Below, one piece after another: positions 35,548 through 44,396 of a stretch of DNA of 64,000 bases. A model generated the notes under the pieces. That model did not search any database. It was given only the letters and a program-made list of their open reading frames with translations, and was not told where the DNA came from. The DNA is from Thermoplasmata archaeon (GTDB taxonomy: Archaea; Thermoplasmatota; Thermoplasmata; Thermoplasmatales; Thermoplasmataceae), in assembly GCA_021794355.1 (NCBI GenBank), contig JAJYRA010000072.1, forward strand, positions 1 through 64,000, written 5' to 3'. How positions within the stretch are numbered: position 1 is the first letter of the stretch; each line of letters begins with the position of its first letter. The position numbers and the translations under genes are program-made.

Positions 35548-36789
35548 ATGAATAGAGGTGTAAAAAGAAAGCGTAAATTCTTCCGTAAGGATACGCTTCT
35601 TCTCTTTGGACCTGCTTGGCTGGTAATGATGGCTGACATGGATGCCTCTTCATACATAGGAGCTGCACAAACAGGAGCAACCCTAGGATATAGCCTCATA
35701 TGGGTAATGATACTACTAATTTTTCCGTTATATATTATCCTGGAGCTTGCAGGAAGAATAAGCATTGCAACAGGAGAAGGTCTGGGAAATGTGGCAAGAA
35801 AAAATTATGGAATTAAGATATCTTCCCTGCTTGCACTGCCAATGGCAATCACTGATATGTTAACTTATGGCATTGAATATCTTGGCATTGGAATAGGGTT
35901 TGAGATAATGGGATTATCACTCTATTATACAATTCCAGTGATCTATGTAACTCATCTATTCATAGTGATAAGGAAAAAATATGATGGTGCAGAAAAGCCC
36001 ATGATCATGATATCTCTTATTCTTATCGCATCCATGTTGATATCACTCTGGAACAGAGGCGTAAAGCCCTTTTCATCTCCACTATTCAATCCATTTCTAA
36101 TGGAACCCACTGCAGCATACTTTTTCTTAATAGCGGCGAATGTAGGGGCCGTTATAATGCCTTTCATGATTTTTTTTCAGGCATCCGCAATCGGAACTAA
36201 AATGAAAGGAATTCAATCAAGGGGATTCAAAATTGATAGGCAGAGAGCAGTGCAAATAATGAGGAAAGAAACCTTTGCAGGCGCTGTAGTTACCGAGTTG
36301 CTAATGATCATAGTAGAAATGGCATTTACCGGAATTCCCAGAGCTTCCAATTCATCATTTTTTTCAACCCCTTCCCAATTGGGGAAAGTCCTGATACCCA
36401 TAGCAGGAACCTTTTCTCCCTATATTCTTGGAGTTGGAATAATCGCAGCAGGATTTATCGCGCTCATTACAATATCCCTTGGGAGTGCCTGGGGGATCTC
36501 TGAATCTCTGAATATACCAAAAAGATCGCAATGGATTGTATATTTAATAGAAAGCACACCGGCCGTTCTTGCTGTAATGGTTATAAATCCTGGCGCTCTC
36601 ATAATATCTGTGCTTTATCTTTTAATCTTTTTTGTGTTTGCTCTTATTGCACCCATGTTGATGTTATGGATTATAGGTAGAAATAGGAAAATAATGGGTG
36701 ATCTTACACTTTCCAGAGGAAATGAAGCCCTTTTCCTATTCATGTGTTTCATTCTGGTTTCAATTGCCATATTGGCAACCTTAACATGA
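35548..36789 (+). CDS. NRAMP-family divalent metal transporter, atypical motifs
   Basis: 413-aa polytopic membrane protein with about eleven hydrophobic segments. TM1 reads GPAWLVMMADMDASSYIGAAQTGATLGYSL, aligning with the NRAMP consensus GPGxxxxxxxxDPGN, but with DASS (32-35) in place of DPGN. TM6 reads VIMPFMIFFQASA, where canonical members have MPHN. Both substituted sites contribute metal ligands in known structures, so the ion preference may differ from Mn/Fe. Monocistronic, with a good SD and a metal-repressor-like palindrome. Confidence 0.82.
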   Translation: MNRGVKRKRKFFRKDTLLLFGPAWLVMMADMDASSYIGAAQTGATLGYSLIWVMILLIFPLYIILELAGRISIATGEGLGNVARKNYGIKISSLLALPMAITDMLTYGIEYLGIGIGFEIMGLSLYYTIPVIYVTHLFIVIRKKYDGAEKPMIMISLILIASMLISLWNRGVKPFSSPLFNPFLMEPTAAYFFLIAANVGAVIMPFMIFFQASAIGTKMKGIQSRGFKIDRQRAVQIMRKETFAGAVVTELLMIIVEMAFTGIPRASNSSFFSTPSQLGKVLIPIAGTFSPYILGVGIIAAGFIALITISLGSAWGISESLNIPKRSQWIVYLIESTPAVLAVMVINPGALIISVLYLLIFFVFALIAPMLMLWIIGRNRKIMGDLTLSRGNEALFLFMCFILVSIAILATLT

Positions 36790-36891
36790 GATCATTAGAA
36801 AAACCGTACAGGATTTTTTGAAACTCTCATTCCATAACCACACTAAATATGAGATTTCGGAAATTATAAATTTGACCCCATAGAGTCAGCT

Positions 36892-37152
36892 TCAGTAAGC
36901 CTTTTGCGCTTCCATAATTTCGTGTTTAGTTGGCGGGTTTAACTTCTCTAAAAATTCCTTCATGGAATTTATGCTTGGTGCCTCCCAATTACAAATTGCT
37001 TTCAATTCTGAGTCCAAAACATTGATAGACTTAAGCTGAAATCCTTCTGGTAGTTTCCCGTCATTAGCCATCTGTATAATGCCAGCTATGGTTTTTTTAA
37101 CTTCTTCATTAGCATGATTTTTCCACCTGTGTTCAACTATTATATTTGCCAT
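36892..37152 (-). CDS. Small paralogous protein A (86 aa), unknown
   Basis: 86 aa, soluble, about 60% identical to the product at 37308. Conserved features: IVEHRWK, LPEGFQLKS, AICNWEAPS and NPPTK. The single Cys in ICNW and the His in EHRW recall small ferredoxin-like DUF4242-type proteins, but the match is not secure. Its promoter has a TATA box (37181-37192) preceded by the 20-bp motif shared with protein B. Possibly a target of the adjacent regulator. Confidence 0.7.
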   Translation of the reverse strand: MANIIVEHRWKNHANEEVKKTIAGIIQMANDGKLPEGFQLKSINVLDSELKAICNWEAPSINSMKEFLEKLNPPTKHEIMEAQKAY

Positions 37153-37180
37153 TTAAATCATGTATACTATTAAAATGCTG

Positions 37181-37214
37181 CATATATTAATACTGCCGTT
37201 ATGTATTGGTATAT
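37181..37214 (-). promoter_or_regulatory. Promoter of small protein A with shared upstream motif
   Basis: On the minus strand a TATA-like AGTATTAATATATG directly follows the motif ATATACCAATACATAACGGC (37195-37214). The same motif, 18 of 20 bases identical, lies upstream of the TATA box of small protein B. A position just upstream of TATA/BRE is where archaeal activators act. Confidence 0.6.
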
Positions 37215-37307
37215 TACTCTTTATTTGATCTATAAACCCTTATACATGCCATAATCAAAATAAGAAATGCCGTTTTCAAAAAAAATATTCTTAAAAAAAA
37301 GAGTGGT

Positions 37308-37568
37308 TTAAACAATTCTCTGAGCTTCTGAAACTTCGTTCTTTGTTGGAGGATTTATTTTCTCAATAAAATCTTTCATATCTCTGACGCTGGGTGCATC
37401 CCAGTTACAAATTGCTCTAGGCTCTGAGCCAAGAATGTTTACTGACTTTAGTTCAAATCCTGGAGGTAATGTTTTATCTCTTGACATCTGGACTAAATTT
37501 CCGACAACCTTTTTCACTTCTTCTGCGTTATGCGTTTTCCACCTGTGTTCAACAATTACATTTGTCAT
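37308..37568 (-). CDS. Small paralogous protein B (86 aa), unknown
   Basis: 86 aa from the ATG at 37568 (MTNVIVEHRW); the track start at 37577 adds three residues. Same blocks as protein A: IVEHRWK, LPPGFELKS, AICNWDAPS, INPPTK. It is transcribed divergently from the Bat-type regulator at 37633 over a 64-bp spacer with overlapping promoters, which suggests that the regulator controls it. Confidence 0.72.
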   Translation of the reverse strand: MTNVIVEHRWKTHNAEEVKKVVGNLVQMSRDKTLPPGFELKSVNILGSEPRAICNWDAPSVRDMKDFIEKINPPTKNEVSEAQRIV

Positions 37569-37597
37569 ATTTTTCACTAGAAATATATCAATGGTTG

Positions 37598-37632
37598 GGC
37601 TATATATTTATAGCCGTTGTGTATTGGCATAT
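37598..37632. promoter_or_regulatory. Divergent promoter: palindromic TATA plus shared regulator motif
   Basis: GGCTATATATTTATAGCC (37598-37615) reads as a TATA box in both directions. GCCGTTGTGTATTGGCATAT (37613-37632) overlaps its right edge and ends one base before the regulator ATG (37633). For small gene B the motif is upstream of TATA (activator position). For the regulator it covers the transcription start (repressor position), which would give autoregulation. Confidence 0.6.
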
Positions 37633-38334
37633 ATGCAGGAAATAGTTCTCGAAATAGACAATACCTTTCCTTTCAACATTATTTCAAAGGACTTTAAAGA
37701 ACTGAAATTCTATAGATGGTGCAACTCAAGCATTGACTATCTTGAGTTTTATGGGGAAAATGAAAAGTTGGACAAACTCGATTCAAAACTGGATAAAGTT
37801 GAAAAGAAGTTAGGAACAAAAACGATCTACAAAAGCAGACAGCCTTCTAAAATGACTCTGATGCTCAGCTGCAGTTGCAGTATTCACAACTCATCCATCC
37901 GGGTTGCAGAATCATTAAATTGCCTCTGGAAAGGGCCAGTAATGTATGCAAACGGAGTAGAGACATTAACTCTGATCGTTGTGGAGGGTCACGATCTCAT
38001 GGATGTTATCTCAGTTTTCAAGAAAAATGGAAATGTTTCGTTGATAAAGAGCATTCAGATGATGCCAGATTCCCTTAGAAGCACTTATACTCTTTCAATT
38101 TCAAGTCTCTTCAATCAATTAACGGAAAAGCAGGCGCATATGCTAAAGATTGCAATTGAATCAGGTTACTTTAAAATTCCCAAAAATACCCACATCTCAC
38201 ATCTTGCTAAAAGAGGTGGTCTTTCGGTATCAACTGCACAAGAGCATCTTAATAAGGCTAAAAGCAAACTCATGAAAAATATGGAGCCATACATAAATCT
38301 GTACCTTACACTAATGGAGCAGAATAATGTGTAG
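37633..38334 (+). CDS. Bat/HTH_10-family transcriptional regulator
   Basis: 233 aa from the ATG at 37633; the track start at 37435 lies in the antisense of gene B and is unlikely. The N-terminal half is a ferredoxin-like sensor region (LEFYGENEKLDKLDSKLDKV, TLMLSCSCSIHNSSIRVA) with a Cys pair that could sense redox or metal. The C-terminal half is a bacterio-opsin-activator type helix-turn-helix: LTEKQAHMLKIAIESGYF and HISHLAKRGGLSVSTAQEHL. Probably leaderless. Likely controls the two small paralogues. Confidence 0.82.
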   Translation: MQEIVLEIDNTFPFNIISKDFKELKFYRWCNSSIDYLEFYGENEKLDKLDSKLDKVEKKLGTKTIYKSRQPSKMTLMLSCSCSIHNSSIRVAESLNCLWKGPVMYANGVETLTLIVVEGHDLMDVISVFKKNGNVSLIKSIQMMPDSLRSTYTLSISSLFNQLTEKQAHMLKIAIESGYFKIPKNTHISHLAKRGGLSVSTAQEHLNKAKSKLMKNMEPYINLYLTLMEQNNV

Positions 38335-38635
38335 GAAGCTAACAATTCATTTAGATATAAAATAAAAATGGGTTCCTTTGAATCCACGGGTTAATCCAGA
38401 TCGAAAGTTAAAGAACCATAACTAGCTTTGAACCTGTCATTAAAAAAATAGAACTCATAATTTTCGGGAAGAGCAGAAGTTCATTGAAAAAAAATCATCT
38501 TCTTAATAAATCTTTAAATATGGTCATATATTATCTGAGGGAAAAGACCATACACCAGTGGCAATGCCAAGGCAACCACAGTCAAGCACAAAAATTTTTG
38601 CTGCAAGGCAGGTGTAACGGTAAAGGTGATAAAAT
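38335..38635 (+). promoter_or_regulatory. Leader and promoter of the ribosomal superoperon
   Basis: TATA box TCTTTAAATA at 38511-38520, so transcription should begin near 38545. The leader of about 90 nt includes a 17-codon ORF (38564-38617) and ends with AAGGTGAT (38623-38630), 5 nt before the rpl3 ATG. The segment 38335-38500 shows nothing else. Confidence 0.6.
38564..38617 (+). CDS. Possible 17-aa leader peptide upstream of rpl3
   Basis: ATG...TAA reading MPRQPQSSTKIFAARQV, lying within the leader and ending 18 nt before rpl3. It has no obvious SD but starts about 20 nt from the predicted transcription start. It is basic and could be a regulatory leader peptide or chance. Confidence 0.3.
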   Translation: MPRQPQSSTKIFAARQV

Positions 38636-39625
38636 ATGGCAACACCACATCATCCTAGAAGAGGATCTATTGGATACTATCATAGAAAGAGAAAGCCTAG
38701 TCTAAAGTCTACAATCAGAAGCTGGCCAGAGATTGAAGGAAATGTTAAAATTCAGTCTTTTGCTGGATACAAGGTTGGAATGACACATATCGAAATGGTC
38801 GACTACAGAAAAAACAGTACAACCGCCGGTAGAAATATAATGGCCGCAGTCACTGTGGTAGAAGTCCCTCCAGCGAAGATAGTTTGTGTCAGAGGATATA
38901 GCGAGACCGAGGATGGCTTAAAGGTAACCTATGAAAAATGGTCTGATAATCTTGACAAGGAATTGTTTGAAATAATACCGGAAACGAAGAAAAGAAACGA
39001 AAAAGAGGTTCCTACTGACCTTTCAGAAGTCAGGGTTATGCTGATGCTTCAACCGTGGTTAATTACAGGGGTATCAAAGAAAATTCCTGACATATATGAA
39101 GCACGTATAGGTGGTTCCACCATTGAGGCAAGGCTAAATTATGGAATGGAGAAACTGGGAAAGGAAATTGAGTTCACAGATTTTTCAAAGCCTGGAAATT
39201 TTGTTGATATAATATCTGTTACAAAGGGAAAAGGGTTTACGGGGCATGTGGAGAGATTTGGAGTAAAACTATTACCCACAAAAAACAGAAACCATAGAAG
39301 AATGATTGGAACTCTCGGTCCATGGCACCCTGACTGGATAAGATGGCAGGTTCCGCAAGCAGGACAGATGGGTTCTCATCAGAGGACACAACAAAACATG
39401 AGGGTAGTCAAGTATGCCAAATCACAGGGACAGGATGATATAAATGTGAAAGGTGGGTTCGTGAATTACGGACTTGTAAGAACAAACTATGTCCTGATCC
39501 ACGGTTCAGTACCTGGTTCCATAAAAAGGCTAATTAAATTCAGGGATCCTTCAAGGCAGAAGTCACCCTCAGTTCAGAATCTGGAGATTGCATATATATC
39601 AAGGGAATCAAAGCAGGGTGATTAA
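38636..39625 (+). CDS. rpl3: Ribosomal protein L3 (uL3)
   Basis: Large-subunit protein whose long loop approaches the peptidyl transferase centre. The archaeal N-terminus HPRRGSIGYYHRKRKP and the loop QAGQMGSHQRTQQN are visible, along with KGKGFTGHVERFGVK. 329 aa, standard for archaeal L3. ATG 38636 is fixed by AAGGTGAT 5 nt upstream. First gene of the S10-type cluster, two nt before rpl4. Confidence 0.97.
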   Translation: MATPHHPRRGSIGYYHRKRKPSLKSTIRSWPEIEGNVKIQSFAGYKVGMTHIEMVDYRKNSTTAGRNIMAAVTVVEVPPAKIVCVRGYSETEDGLKVTYEKWSDNLDKELFEIIPETKKRNEKEVPTDLSEVRVMLMLQPWLITGVSKKIPDIYEARIGGSTIEARLNYGMEKLGKEIEFTDFSKPGNFVDIISVTKGKGFTGHVERFGVKLLPTKNRNHRRMIGTLGPWHPDWIRWQVPQAGQMGSHQRTQQNMRVVKYAKSQGQDDINVKGGFVNYGLVRTNYVLIHGSVPGSIKRLIKFRDPSRQKSPSVQNLEIAYISRESKQGD

Positions 39626-39627
39626 GA

Positions 39628-40383
39628 GTGAAAACATCAATATACAATGTGGATGGAAAAGTAAAGGGAGAAATGGATGTACCACAGATATTCTATTCTG
39701 AAATGAGAGAAGATATAATGAAAAAGGCTTTCAGAGCTGTTTCTCTATCATACAGGAAGCCCTACGGTTCCTCTCCAAACGCTGGACTTAGAAGGGTCGG
39801 TCACACATCAGGTCCAGGTATGGGGATATCGAGAATGCCCAGAGTATCCGGAAGTTCGAGGGCAGTTTTACTGGGCAGCACGAAGGGAGGAAGAAGCCCA
39901 CACTCGCCCAGAGCTGAAAAGAACTTGAAGTTAAAAATAAACAAAAAGGAGAAGGTTGTAGCATGGAGAACCGCACTTACCATGGCTGCAAATGCAGATA
40001 TTGTTAAAAAGAGAGGACACATATTTTCTGAAGAATTAACATTTCCCGTAATTGTGGATGACGAGATTAACAATATAACCAAGACCAGAGATGCAAGAAA
40101 TTTCCTTCAGTCCCTTGGTGTATGGGAAGATGTTGAAAGGGCCAAGGAAAAAACAAAAATAAGGGCTGGAAGAGGAACAATGAGAAACAGGACCTACAGA
40201 ACACCAAAAAGTATTCTCATTGTTTCAGACAAACCATCCGGCCTTAAGGCGTTCAAGTCTCTTCCAGGAGTGGATATTTCATTCAGCAAGAATATTTCTA
40301 TATCAAAACTTGCACCTGGAGGTGTTGGAGGAAGACTGATATTATTTACTGAGAGTTCAATTAAAAATATGGAGGTGGAATGA
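39628..40383 (+). CDS. rpl4: Ribosomal protein L4 (uL4)
   Basis: Large-subunit protein lining the exit tunnel. Tunnel-loop residues follow the pattern GHTSGPGMGISRMPRVSGSS; the globular domain has GRGTMRNRTYRTPKSILIV and the archaeal ending ISKLAPGGVGGRLILFTESS. 251 aa, GTG start at 39628. It ends in GGAGGTGG..., which serves as the ribosome-binding site of rpl23. Confidence 0.97.
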   Translation: MKTSIYNVDGKVKGEMDVPQIFYSEMREDIMKKAFRAVSLSYRKPYGSSPNAGLRRVGHTSGPGMGISRMPRVSGSSRAVLLGSTKGGRSPHSPRAEKNLKLKINKKEKVVAWRTALTMAANADIVKKRGHIFSEELTFPVIVDDEINNITKTRDARNFLQSLGVWEDVERAKEKTKIRAGRGTMRNRTYRTPKSILIVSDKPSGLKAFKSLPGVDISFSKNISISKLAPGGVGGRLILFTESSIKNMEVE

Positions 40384-40385
40384 GA

Positions 40386-40637
40386 ATGGAAGATGTATTG
40401 ATAGCCCCTACTGCAACAGAAAAAACAATGATCCAGAGCCAAACTGAAAACAAGCTTACTTTTATTGTAAACAGGAAAGCAACGAAAAAACAGATAAAAG
40501 AAGACGTTGAAAGGCAGTTTAGCGTTAAGGTTGAAAAAATTAATGTCCTTTACACGAAAAGAGGAAAGAAAGCGGTAATAAAGCTTTCTGGAGATTTCAA
40601 TGCAGAGGAGATTGGAGAGAGAATAGGAATTTACTGA
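40386..40637 (+). CDS. rpl23: Ribosomal protein L23 (uL23)
   Basis: Binds 23S rRNA next to the tunnel exit and docks SRP and the translocon. IAPTATEKTM and KVEKINVLYTKRGKKAVIKLSG are typical. The ORF track begins at 40380, only 2 nt after GGAGGTG; the in-frame ATG at 40386 has a proper 8-nt spacing and the usual N-terminus, so it is preferred (83 aa). Confidence 0.94.
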   Translation: MEDVLIAPTATEKTMIQSQTENKLTFIVNRKATKKQIKEDVERQFSVKVEKINVLYTKRGKKAVIKLSGDFNAEEIGERIGIY

Positions 40638-40646
40638 GGTGTTGAA

Positions 40647-41342
40647 ATGGGAAAACTAATTATACCGCAAAGAAGAGGAAAGGGGGGACTGATTTATAGA
40701 AGTCCGAGCCACAGGCATGTTAGCGCTATGAGAATACCTCTGGATGGCAATTATCAAATCAAGGATATAATCCACGCCCCAGGGAGAAATTCTCCAGTAT
40801 TAGTTCTGGATGGAGGGGAAAAGAAGAATCAGTACCAGATAGCGTTTAATGGAGCATACGTAAGTCAAAAGGTAAACATAGGTAAAATAGAGAATCCAAA
40901 AAGTGGGGATTCCACCTATCTAGGATTTATACCAGATGGTTCCCTGGTCCATAACATTGAAACCGTACCGGGAGACGGAGGAAAATTGTGCAGGACTGCA
41001 GGGACCTATTCACAGGTAATAAGTCACGGCGAATTTGTATCTATAAAATTGCCTTCAGGAGCCATAAAGAGTGTGAATCCCCAATGCAGGGCAACGGTTG
41101 GTACTGTTGCAGGGACAGGAGCTAAAGATATACCCATTCTTAAGGCTGGAAGGCACATTCACTATCTCCAGAGCAAGGCTAAAAAAGCAATCTCTGTCAG
41201 GGGAGTTGCCATGAACGCAGTCAATCACCCGCATGGTGGAGGAAATCACCAGCATGTCGGTAGACCAAGCACAGTTGGAAGAGGGACACCGCCAGGCAGG
41301 AAAGTGGGAAGATTATCACCAAAGAGGAGGAAAGTTAAATGA
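40647..41342 (+). CDS. rpl2: Ribosomal protein L2 (uL2)
   Basis: Core large-subunit protein needed for subunit joining and peptidyl transfer. The C-terminal [17 protein letters not shown] block carries the conserved His near the active site; [11 protein letters not shown] and [12 protein letters not shown] are also conserved. 231 aa. GAGGTGTTGAA precedes the ATG; the stop overlaps rps19 (ATGA). Confidence 0.97.
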   Translation: MGKLIIPQRRGKGGLIYRSPSHRHVSAMRIPLDGNYQIKDIIHAPGRNSPVLVLDGGEKKNQYQIAFNGAYVSQKVNIGKIENPKSGDSTYLGFIPDGSLVHNIETVPGDGGKLCRTAGTYSQVISHGEFVSIKLPSGAIKSVNPQCRATVGTVAGTGAKDIPILKAGRHIHYLQSKAKKAISVRGVAMNAVNHPHGGGNHQHVGRPSTVGRGTPPGRKVGRLSPKRRKVK

Positions 41343-41794
41343 CAACAAATAGACAGGCATCTGCAAAATCCATAAGGAGAAGGAGCAGGAAGTCTCAAAA
41401 AGTAGCTATGGGGCGATCGAAGGAGTTCAAATACAAAGGTTATACTCTGGAAGAGCTCCAGAAAATGGATAGAGAGAAATTAATAGAGGTATTTCCGGCT
41501 AGAGTCAGAAGAAGCCTGAAAAGAGAGATGGGGCCAGACCAGAAAATAGTTGCAAAAAGATTGATGGGCAATAAAACTGAAATAAGGACGCATGTTAGGG
41601 ACTTAATAATCCTGCCAAGGTATGTGGGTAAAGTAGTACATGTACACAATGGTAAAAACTACGTCAAATTCGAATTAAAGGCCGAGATGATAGGGCACTA
41701 TGTTGGTGAATTCGCCCTGACAAGAGGGGAAGTTAAGCACTCTGGTCCTGGAGTAGGCGCAACCAGATCGTCTAAATTCATGCCATTGAAGTGA
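41339..41794 (+). CDS. rps19: Ribosomal protein S19 (uS19)
   Basis: Small-subunit head protein contacting the A-site finger bridge. [22 protein letters not shown] and [25 protein letters not shown] are the conserved blocks. 151 aa, with the archaeal N-terminal helix ([19 protein letters not shown]) absent from bacteria. Overlaps rpl2 by 4 nt. Confidence 0.97.
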   Translation: MTTNRQASAKSIRRRSRKSQKVAMGRSKEFKYKGYTLEELQKMDREKLIEVFPARVRRSLKREMGPDQKIVAKRLMGNKTEIRTHVRDLIILPRYVGKVVHVHNGKNYVKFELKAEMIGHYVGEFALTRGEVKHSGPGVGATRSSKFMPLK

Positions 41795-41800
41795 TGTAAA

Positions 41801-42250
41801 ATGAAAGGATATTCAATAATAGAAATGTCGGAAAAATCAGCAAGATCCATAAGGAAGAACTGCAACATTTCCCTTAAGGATGCAGTAAACATTGCCCACA
41901 ATATAAAAGGTATGGACCTGGCAAAGGCAGAAGACCTTCTGGAGGCAGTAATGAAAAAGGAAAGACCAATTAAGTATTTCCGTTACCTTGATTCTGTATC
42001 CCATAGAAAGGGATACGGTCCAGGCCGTTATCCGGTTAGGGCAGTAAAGCAATTCCAATCATTGATTGGTAACGTTAAGGCTAATGCAGAATTCAAGGGG
42101 CTGGATACCGATTCCCTGAAGATTGTAATGGTCACGGCAGACAAGGGTCCTATGTTAAAGCGTTTTACGCCCAAGGCTTATGGAAGGGCTGGGGCTAATA
42201 ACAGAGATATGGTTCATCTTTCCATTGTAGTTGAAGAGGTCGAAAAATGA
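41801..42250 (+). CDS. rpl22: Ribosomal protein L22 (uL22)
   Basis: Exit-tunnel protein. Conserved archaeal/eukaryal blocks are [19 protein letters not shown] and [21 protein letters not shown], with the hairpin loop between. 149 aa. Overlaps rps3 by 4 nt (ATGA). Confidence 0.96.
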   Translation: MKGYSIIEMSEKSARSIRKNCNISLKDAVNIAHNIKGMDLAKAEDLLEAVMKKERPIKYFRYLDSVSHRKGYGPGRYPVRAVKQFQSLIGNVKANAEFKGLDTDSLKIVMVTADKGPMLKRFTPKAYGRAGANNRDMVHLSIVVEEVEK

Positions 42251-42909
42251 AGGAAAGGAAATTTATTAATGAGAGTATAAAGCGATTACTGGTCTCAGAA
42301 TATATTAGACGAGAAACGGATATTGCTGGATTTGGCGGGATTGAAATGAAGAGAAACCTTCTTGACACATCCATTCAATTAGTTGTCAATAAACCTGGAC
42401 TTGTCATTGGAAGAAGGGGATCTAAGGTTCAGGAAATAGAAGAAACGCTCAGAACCAGATTTAAAATAGAAGGTCCGAGGATAGAGGTAAAGGAGGTCAA
42501 GGAACCAGATCTAAATCCACAAATCGTATCAAAGAAAATTGCAATGTCCCTTGAAAAGGGATGGGCATACAGAAAAGCCGGAAACACAGCATTAAGGAGA
42601 ATAATCGAAAGTGATGCTAGAGGCGTCATGATTAAAATCGGAGGAAAGATCTCGGGAGAAAGGGCGAGAAGCCAGAAGTTTTTCTTTGGTTCTATAAAAT
42701 ATTCAGGAGAACCCGCAAGAAGTGGGATTGAATACGGGTTTTCCACTGCAAAACTAAAACTTGGCATAATAGGTGTATCCGTTAGGATCCTGAATTGGGA
42801 CTATAAACTACCAGATGATATAACTGTAAATAAGGCTAATTTAAAGGTAAATGAGGTGAAGGAAGAAAATGTCGGAATTGAAGCCGGAACAACTGAGAAA
42901 AATGAGTGA
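42247..42909 (+). CDS. rps3: Ribosomal protein S3 (uS3)
   Basis: mRNA-entry protein with an N-terminal type II KH domain ([20 protein letters not shown]) and a C-terminal S3 domain ([21 protein letters not shown]). 220 aa with a short acidic tail. Its last 41 nt overlap the start of rpl29. Confidence 0.96.
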   Translation: MKERKFINESIKRLLVSEYIRRETDIAGFGGIEMKRNLLDTSIQLVVNKPGLVIGRRGSKVQEIEETLRTRFKIEGPRIEVKEVKEPDLNPQIVSKKIAMSLEKGWAYRKAGNTALRRIIESDARGVMIKIGGKISGERARSQKFFFGSIKYSGEPARSGIEYGFSTAKLKLGIIGVSVRILNWDYKLPDDITVNKANLKVNEVKEENVGIEAGTTEKNE

Positions 42910-43075
42910 ACAGGAAAGAGGGGAGAGAATGAAGGAACTTAAGGAAAATCTCCTCAGGCAGAGAGCCAGTGTGGCCATGGGAGGTTCACCTCTTAATCCT
43001 GGTCTAATAAGATCCATAAGAAGGCAGATTGCCAGGATCAGGACTATAGAGCATGAGGAGGAAACAAAAAGATGA
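42869..43075 (+). CDS. rpl29: Ribosomal protein L29 (uL29)
   Basis: Helical-hairpin protein at the tunnel exit. [20 protein letters not shown] followed by [13 protein letters not shown] is the L29 pattern. The family begins at the KPEQLRKM helix, so ATG 42869 is kept despite the 41-nt overlap with rps3; GAGGTGA lies 11 nt upstream. 68 aa. Confidence 0.93.
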   Translation: MSELKPEQLRKMSEQERGERMKELKENLLRQRASVAMGGSPLNPGLIRSIRRQIARIRTIEHEEETKR

Positions 43076-43374
43076 AGGATAAAAACTTTACGGGAATCCC
43101 AAAGGAATTGCAGCCATGGGACGGTTTTACCAGGGACACAATGGCAGTGAGAATTACCGTCGATAAAAGAAGATATGGAAAAAATGTAACCATCATAGAG
43201 GGCATCGATCCAAAGATGGAGAACATTGACGATATTGCAAAGCAATTGAAACGAAAGGTTGCATCTGGTGGAACAGTAAAGGAAGGAAGAATTATTGAAC
43301 TCCAGGGAGACCATAGGGATTCAGTAAAGAAATATCTTGAAGGAATTGGGTTTAAAACAGAGGTAGTTGGATAA
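43072..43374 (+). CDS. sui1: Translation initiation factor aIF1 (SUI1)
   Basis: Start-site selection factor. VRITVDKRRYGKNVTIIEGID, then KRKVASGGTVKEGRIIELQGDH is the SUI1 fold signature. 100 aa. Its place between rpl29 and the RNase P protein is the usual archaeal order. The start overlaps the rpl29 stop by 4 nt. Confidence 0.95.
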   Translation: MKDKNFTGIPKELQPWDGFTRDTMAVRITVDKRRYGKNVTIIEGIDPKMENIDDIAKQLKRKVASGGTVKEGRIIELQGDHRDSVKKYLEGIGFKTEVVG

Positions 43375-43664
43375 TGGTAGTGGACATATATGGGGAGGAA
43401 TTCTTGGGGAGGATAATGAAAGTTACCTCTTCAACCAATAGCAATCTGTCCGGAGTGGAAGGGGTAGTGGTGAAAGAGACCAAAAATACCTTCAGTTTGC
43501 TGGACAGATACCAGGTGAAGGTTATTCCAAAAAATATATGTCAATTTTCTCTGGAGGTAGATAATAAAATCTATCAGCTGGATGGAAAGGTAATGTGCTA
43601 CAGGCCAGAAAACCGCCTGAAAGAACTCAGAAGGATTAACAAAAACTTAAGGAGGATGAACTAA
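43374..43664 (+). CDS. rnp1: RNase P protein component 1 (Rpp29/Pop4)
   Basis: Protein cofactor of archaeal RNase P, which matures tRNA 5' ends. Sm-like barrel with GVEGVVVKETKNTFSLLD and VKVIPKNICQFSLEV. 96 aa, normal length. Its ATG overlaps the sui1 TAA by one base (TAATG), and rps17 follows directly. Confidence 0.93.
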   Translation: MVVDIYGEEFLGRIMKVTSSTNSNLSGVEGVVVKETKNTFSLLDRYQVKVIPKNICQFSLEVDNKIYQLDGKVMCYRPENRLKELRRINKNLRRMN

Positions 43665-43991
43665 ATGACAAGAAACATAGGACTGGATATAGCCCCGCCC
43701 GAAAAGGAATGTGAAGATAAGAAATGCCCATATCACTCAAATCTGAGTGTAAGAGGGAGAGTTACCATAGGAACTGTGGTTTCAAAGGGAATGGTAAATA
43801 GCGTAGTTGTTAGGAGAGAATTTAAGACATTTAACTCAAAATATGAGAGAAATATAAAGTCTGTTTCCAGTTACCATGTACATCTGCCCCCATGCATTGA
43901 TGTAAAAAATGGGGACAGGGTACTTTTTACCGAGTGCAGAAAGTTGTCTAAAACGATATCGCATGTTGTTGTAGGGAGGTTAGATCAATGA
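43665..43991 (+). CDS. rps17: Ribosomal protein S17 (uS17)
   Basis: OB-fold small-subunit protein. NLSVRGRVTIGTVVSKGMVN and SSYHVHLPPCIDVKNGDRV match archaeal S17, with CEDKKCPYH as the archaeal N-terminal extension. 108 aa. It begins one base after rnp1. Confidence 0.96.
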   Translation: MTRNIGLDIAPPEKECEDKKCPYHSNLSVRGRVTIGTVVSKGMVNSVVVRREFKTFNSKYERNIKSVSSYHVHLPPCIDVKNGDRVLFTECRKLSKTISHVVVGRLDQ

Positions 43992-44386
43992 AAGGGATAG
44001 CCGGAAGGCAGTCAAGAGGGTTACCATTTGGAGCAAGAATGATTTGCGCTGATAACAGCGGAGCAAAAATAGTCAGTTTGATAAACGTAAAGGCATGGCA
44101 CGGTGTGGCCAGGAGGAATCCAGCTGCAGGTGTTGGTGATATGTTTATAGCAAGCGTAAAAAAGGGAGGTCCTGACGTAAGGGCTAAGGTGGTTTACGCA
44201 GTGGTAATACGACAGAAAAGACCCTATAGAAGGGCAGACGGATCAATCATTTCATTTGAAGAGAATGCCGCAGTATTGGTTACACCGGACGGAGAGGTCA
44301 GAGGATCAGAAATAAAGGGGCCGGTTGCAAGAGAAGCAGCTGAAAGATGGCCAAGAATTGCGGCCATTGCATCAACCATAGTGTAG
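43988..44386 (+). CDS. rpl14: Ribosomal protein L14 (uL14)
   Basis: Subunit-interface protein. LPFGARMICADNSGAKIVSL and FEENAAVLVTPDGEVRGSEI with GPVAREAAERWPRIA are diagnostic. 132 aa. Overlaps rps17 by 4 nt; GGGAGG lies just upstream. Confidence 0.97.
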   Translation: MKGIAGRQSRGLPFGARMICADNSGAKIVSLINVKAWHGVARRNPAAGVGDMFIASVKKGGPDVRAKVVYAVVIRQKRPYRRADGSIISFEENAAVLVTPDGEVRGSEIKGPVAREAAERWPRIAAIASTIV

Positions 44387-44396
44387 GTGAATAAAC

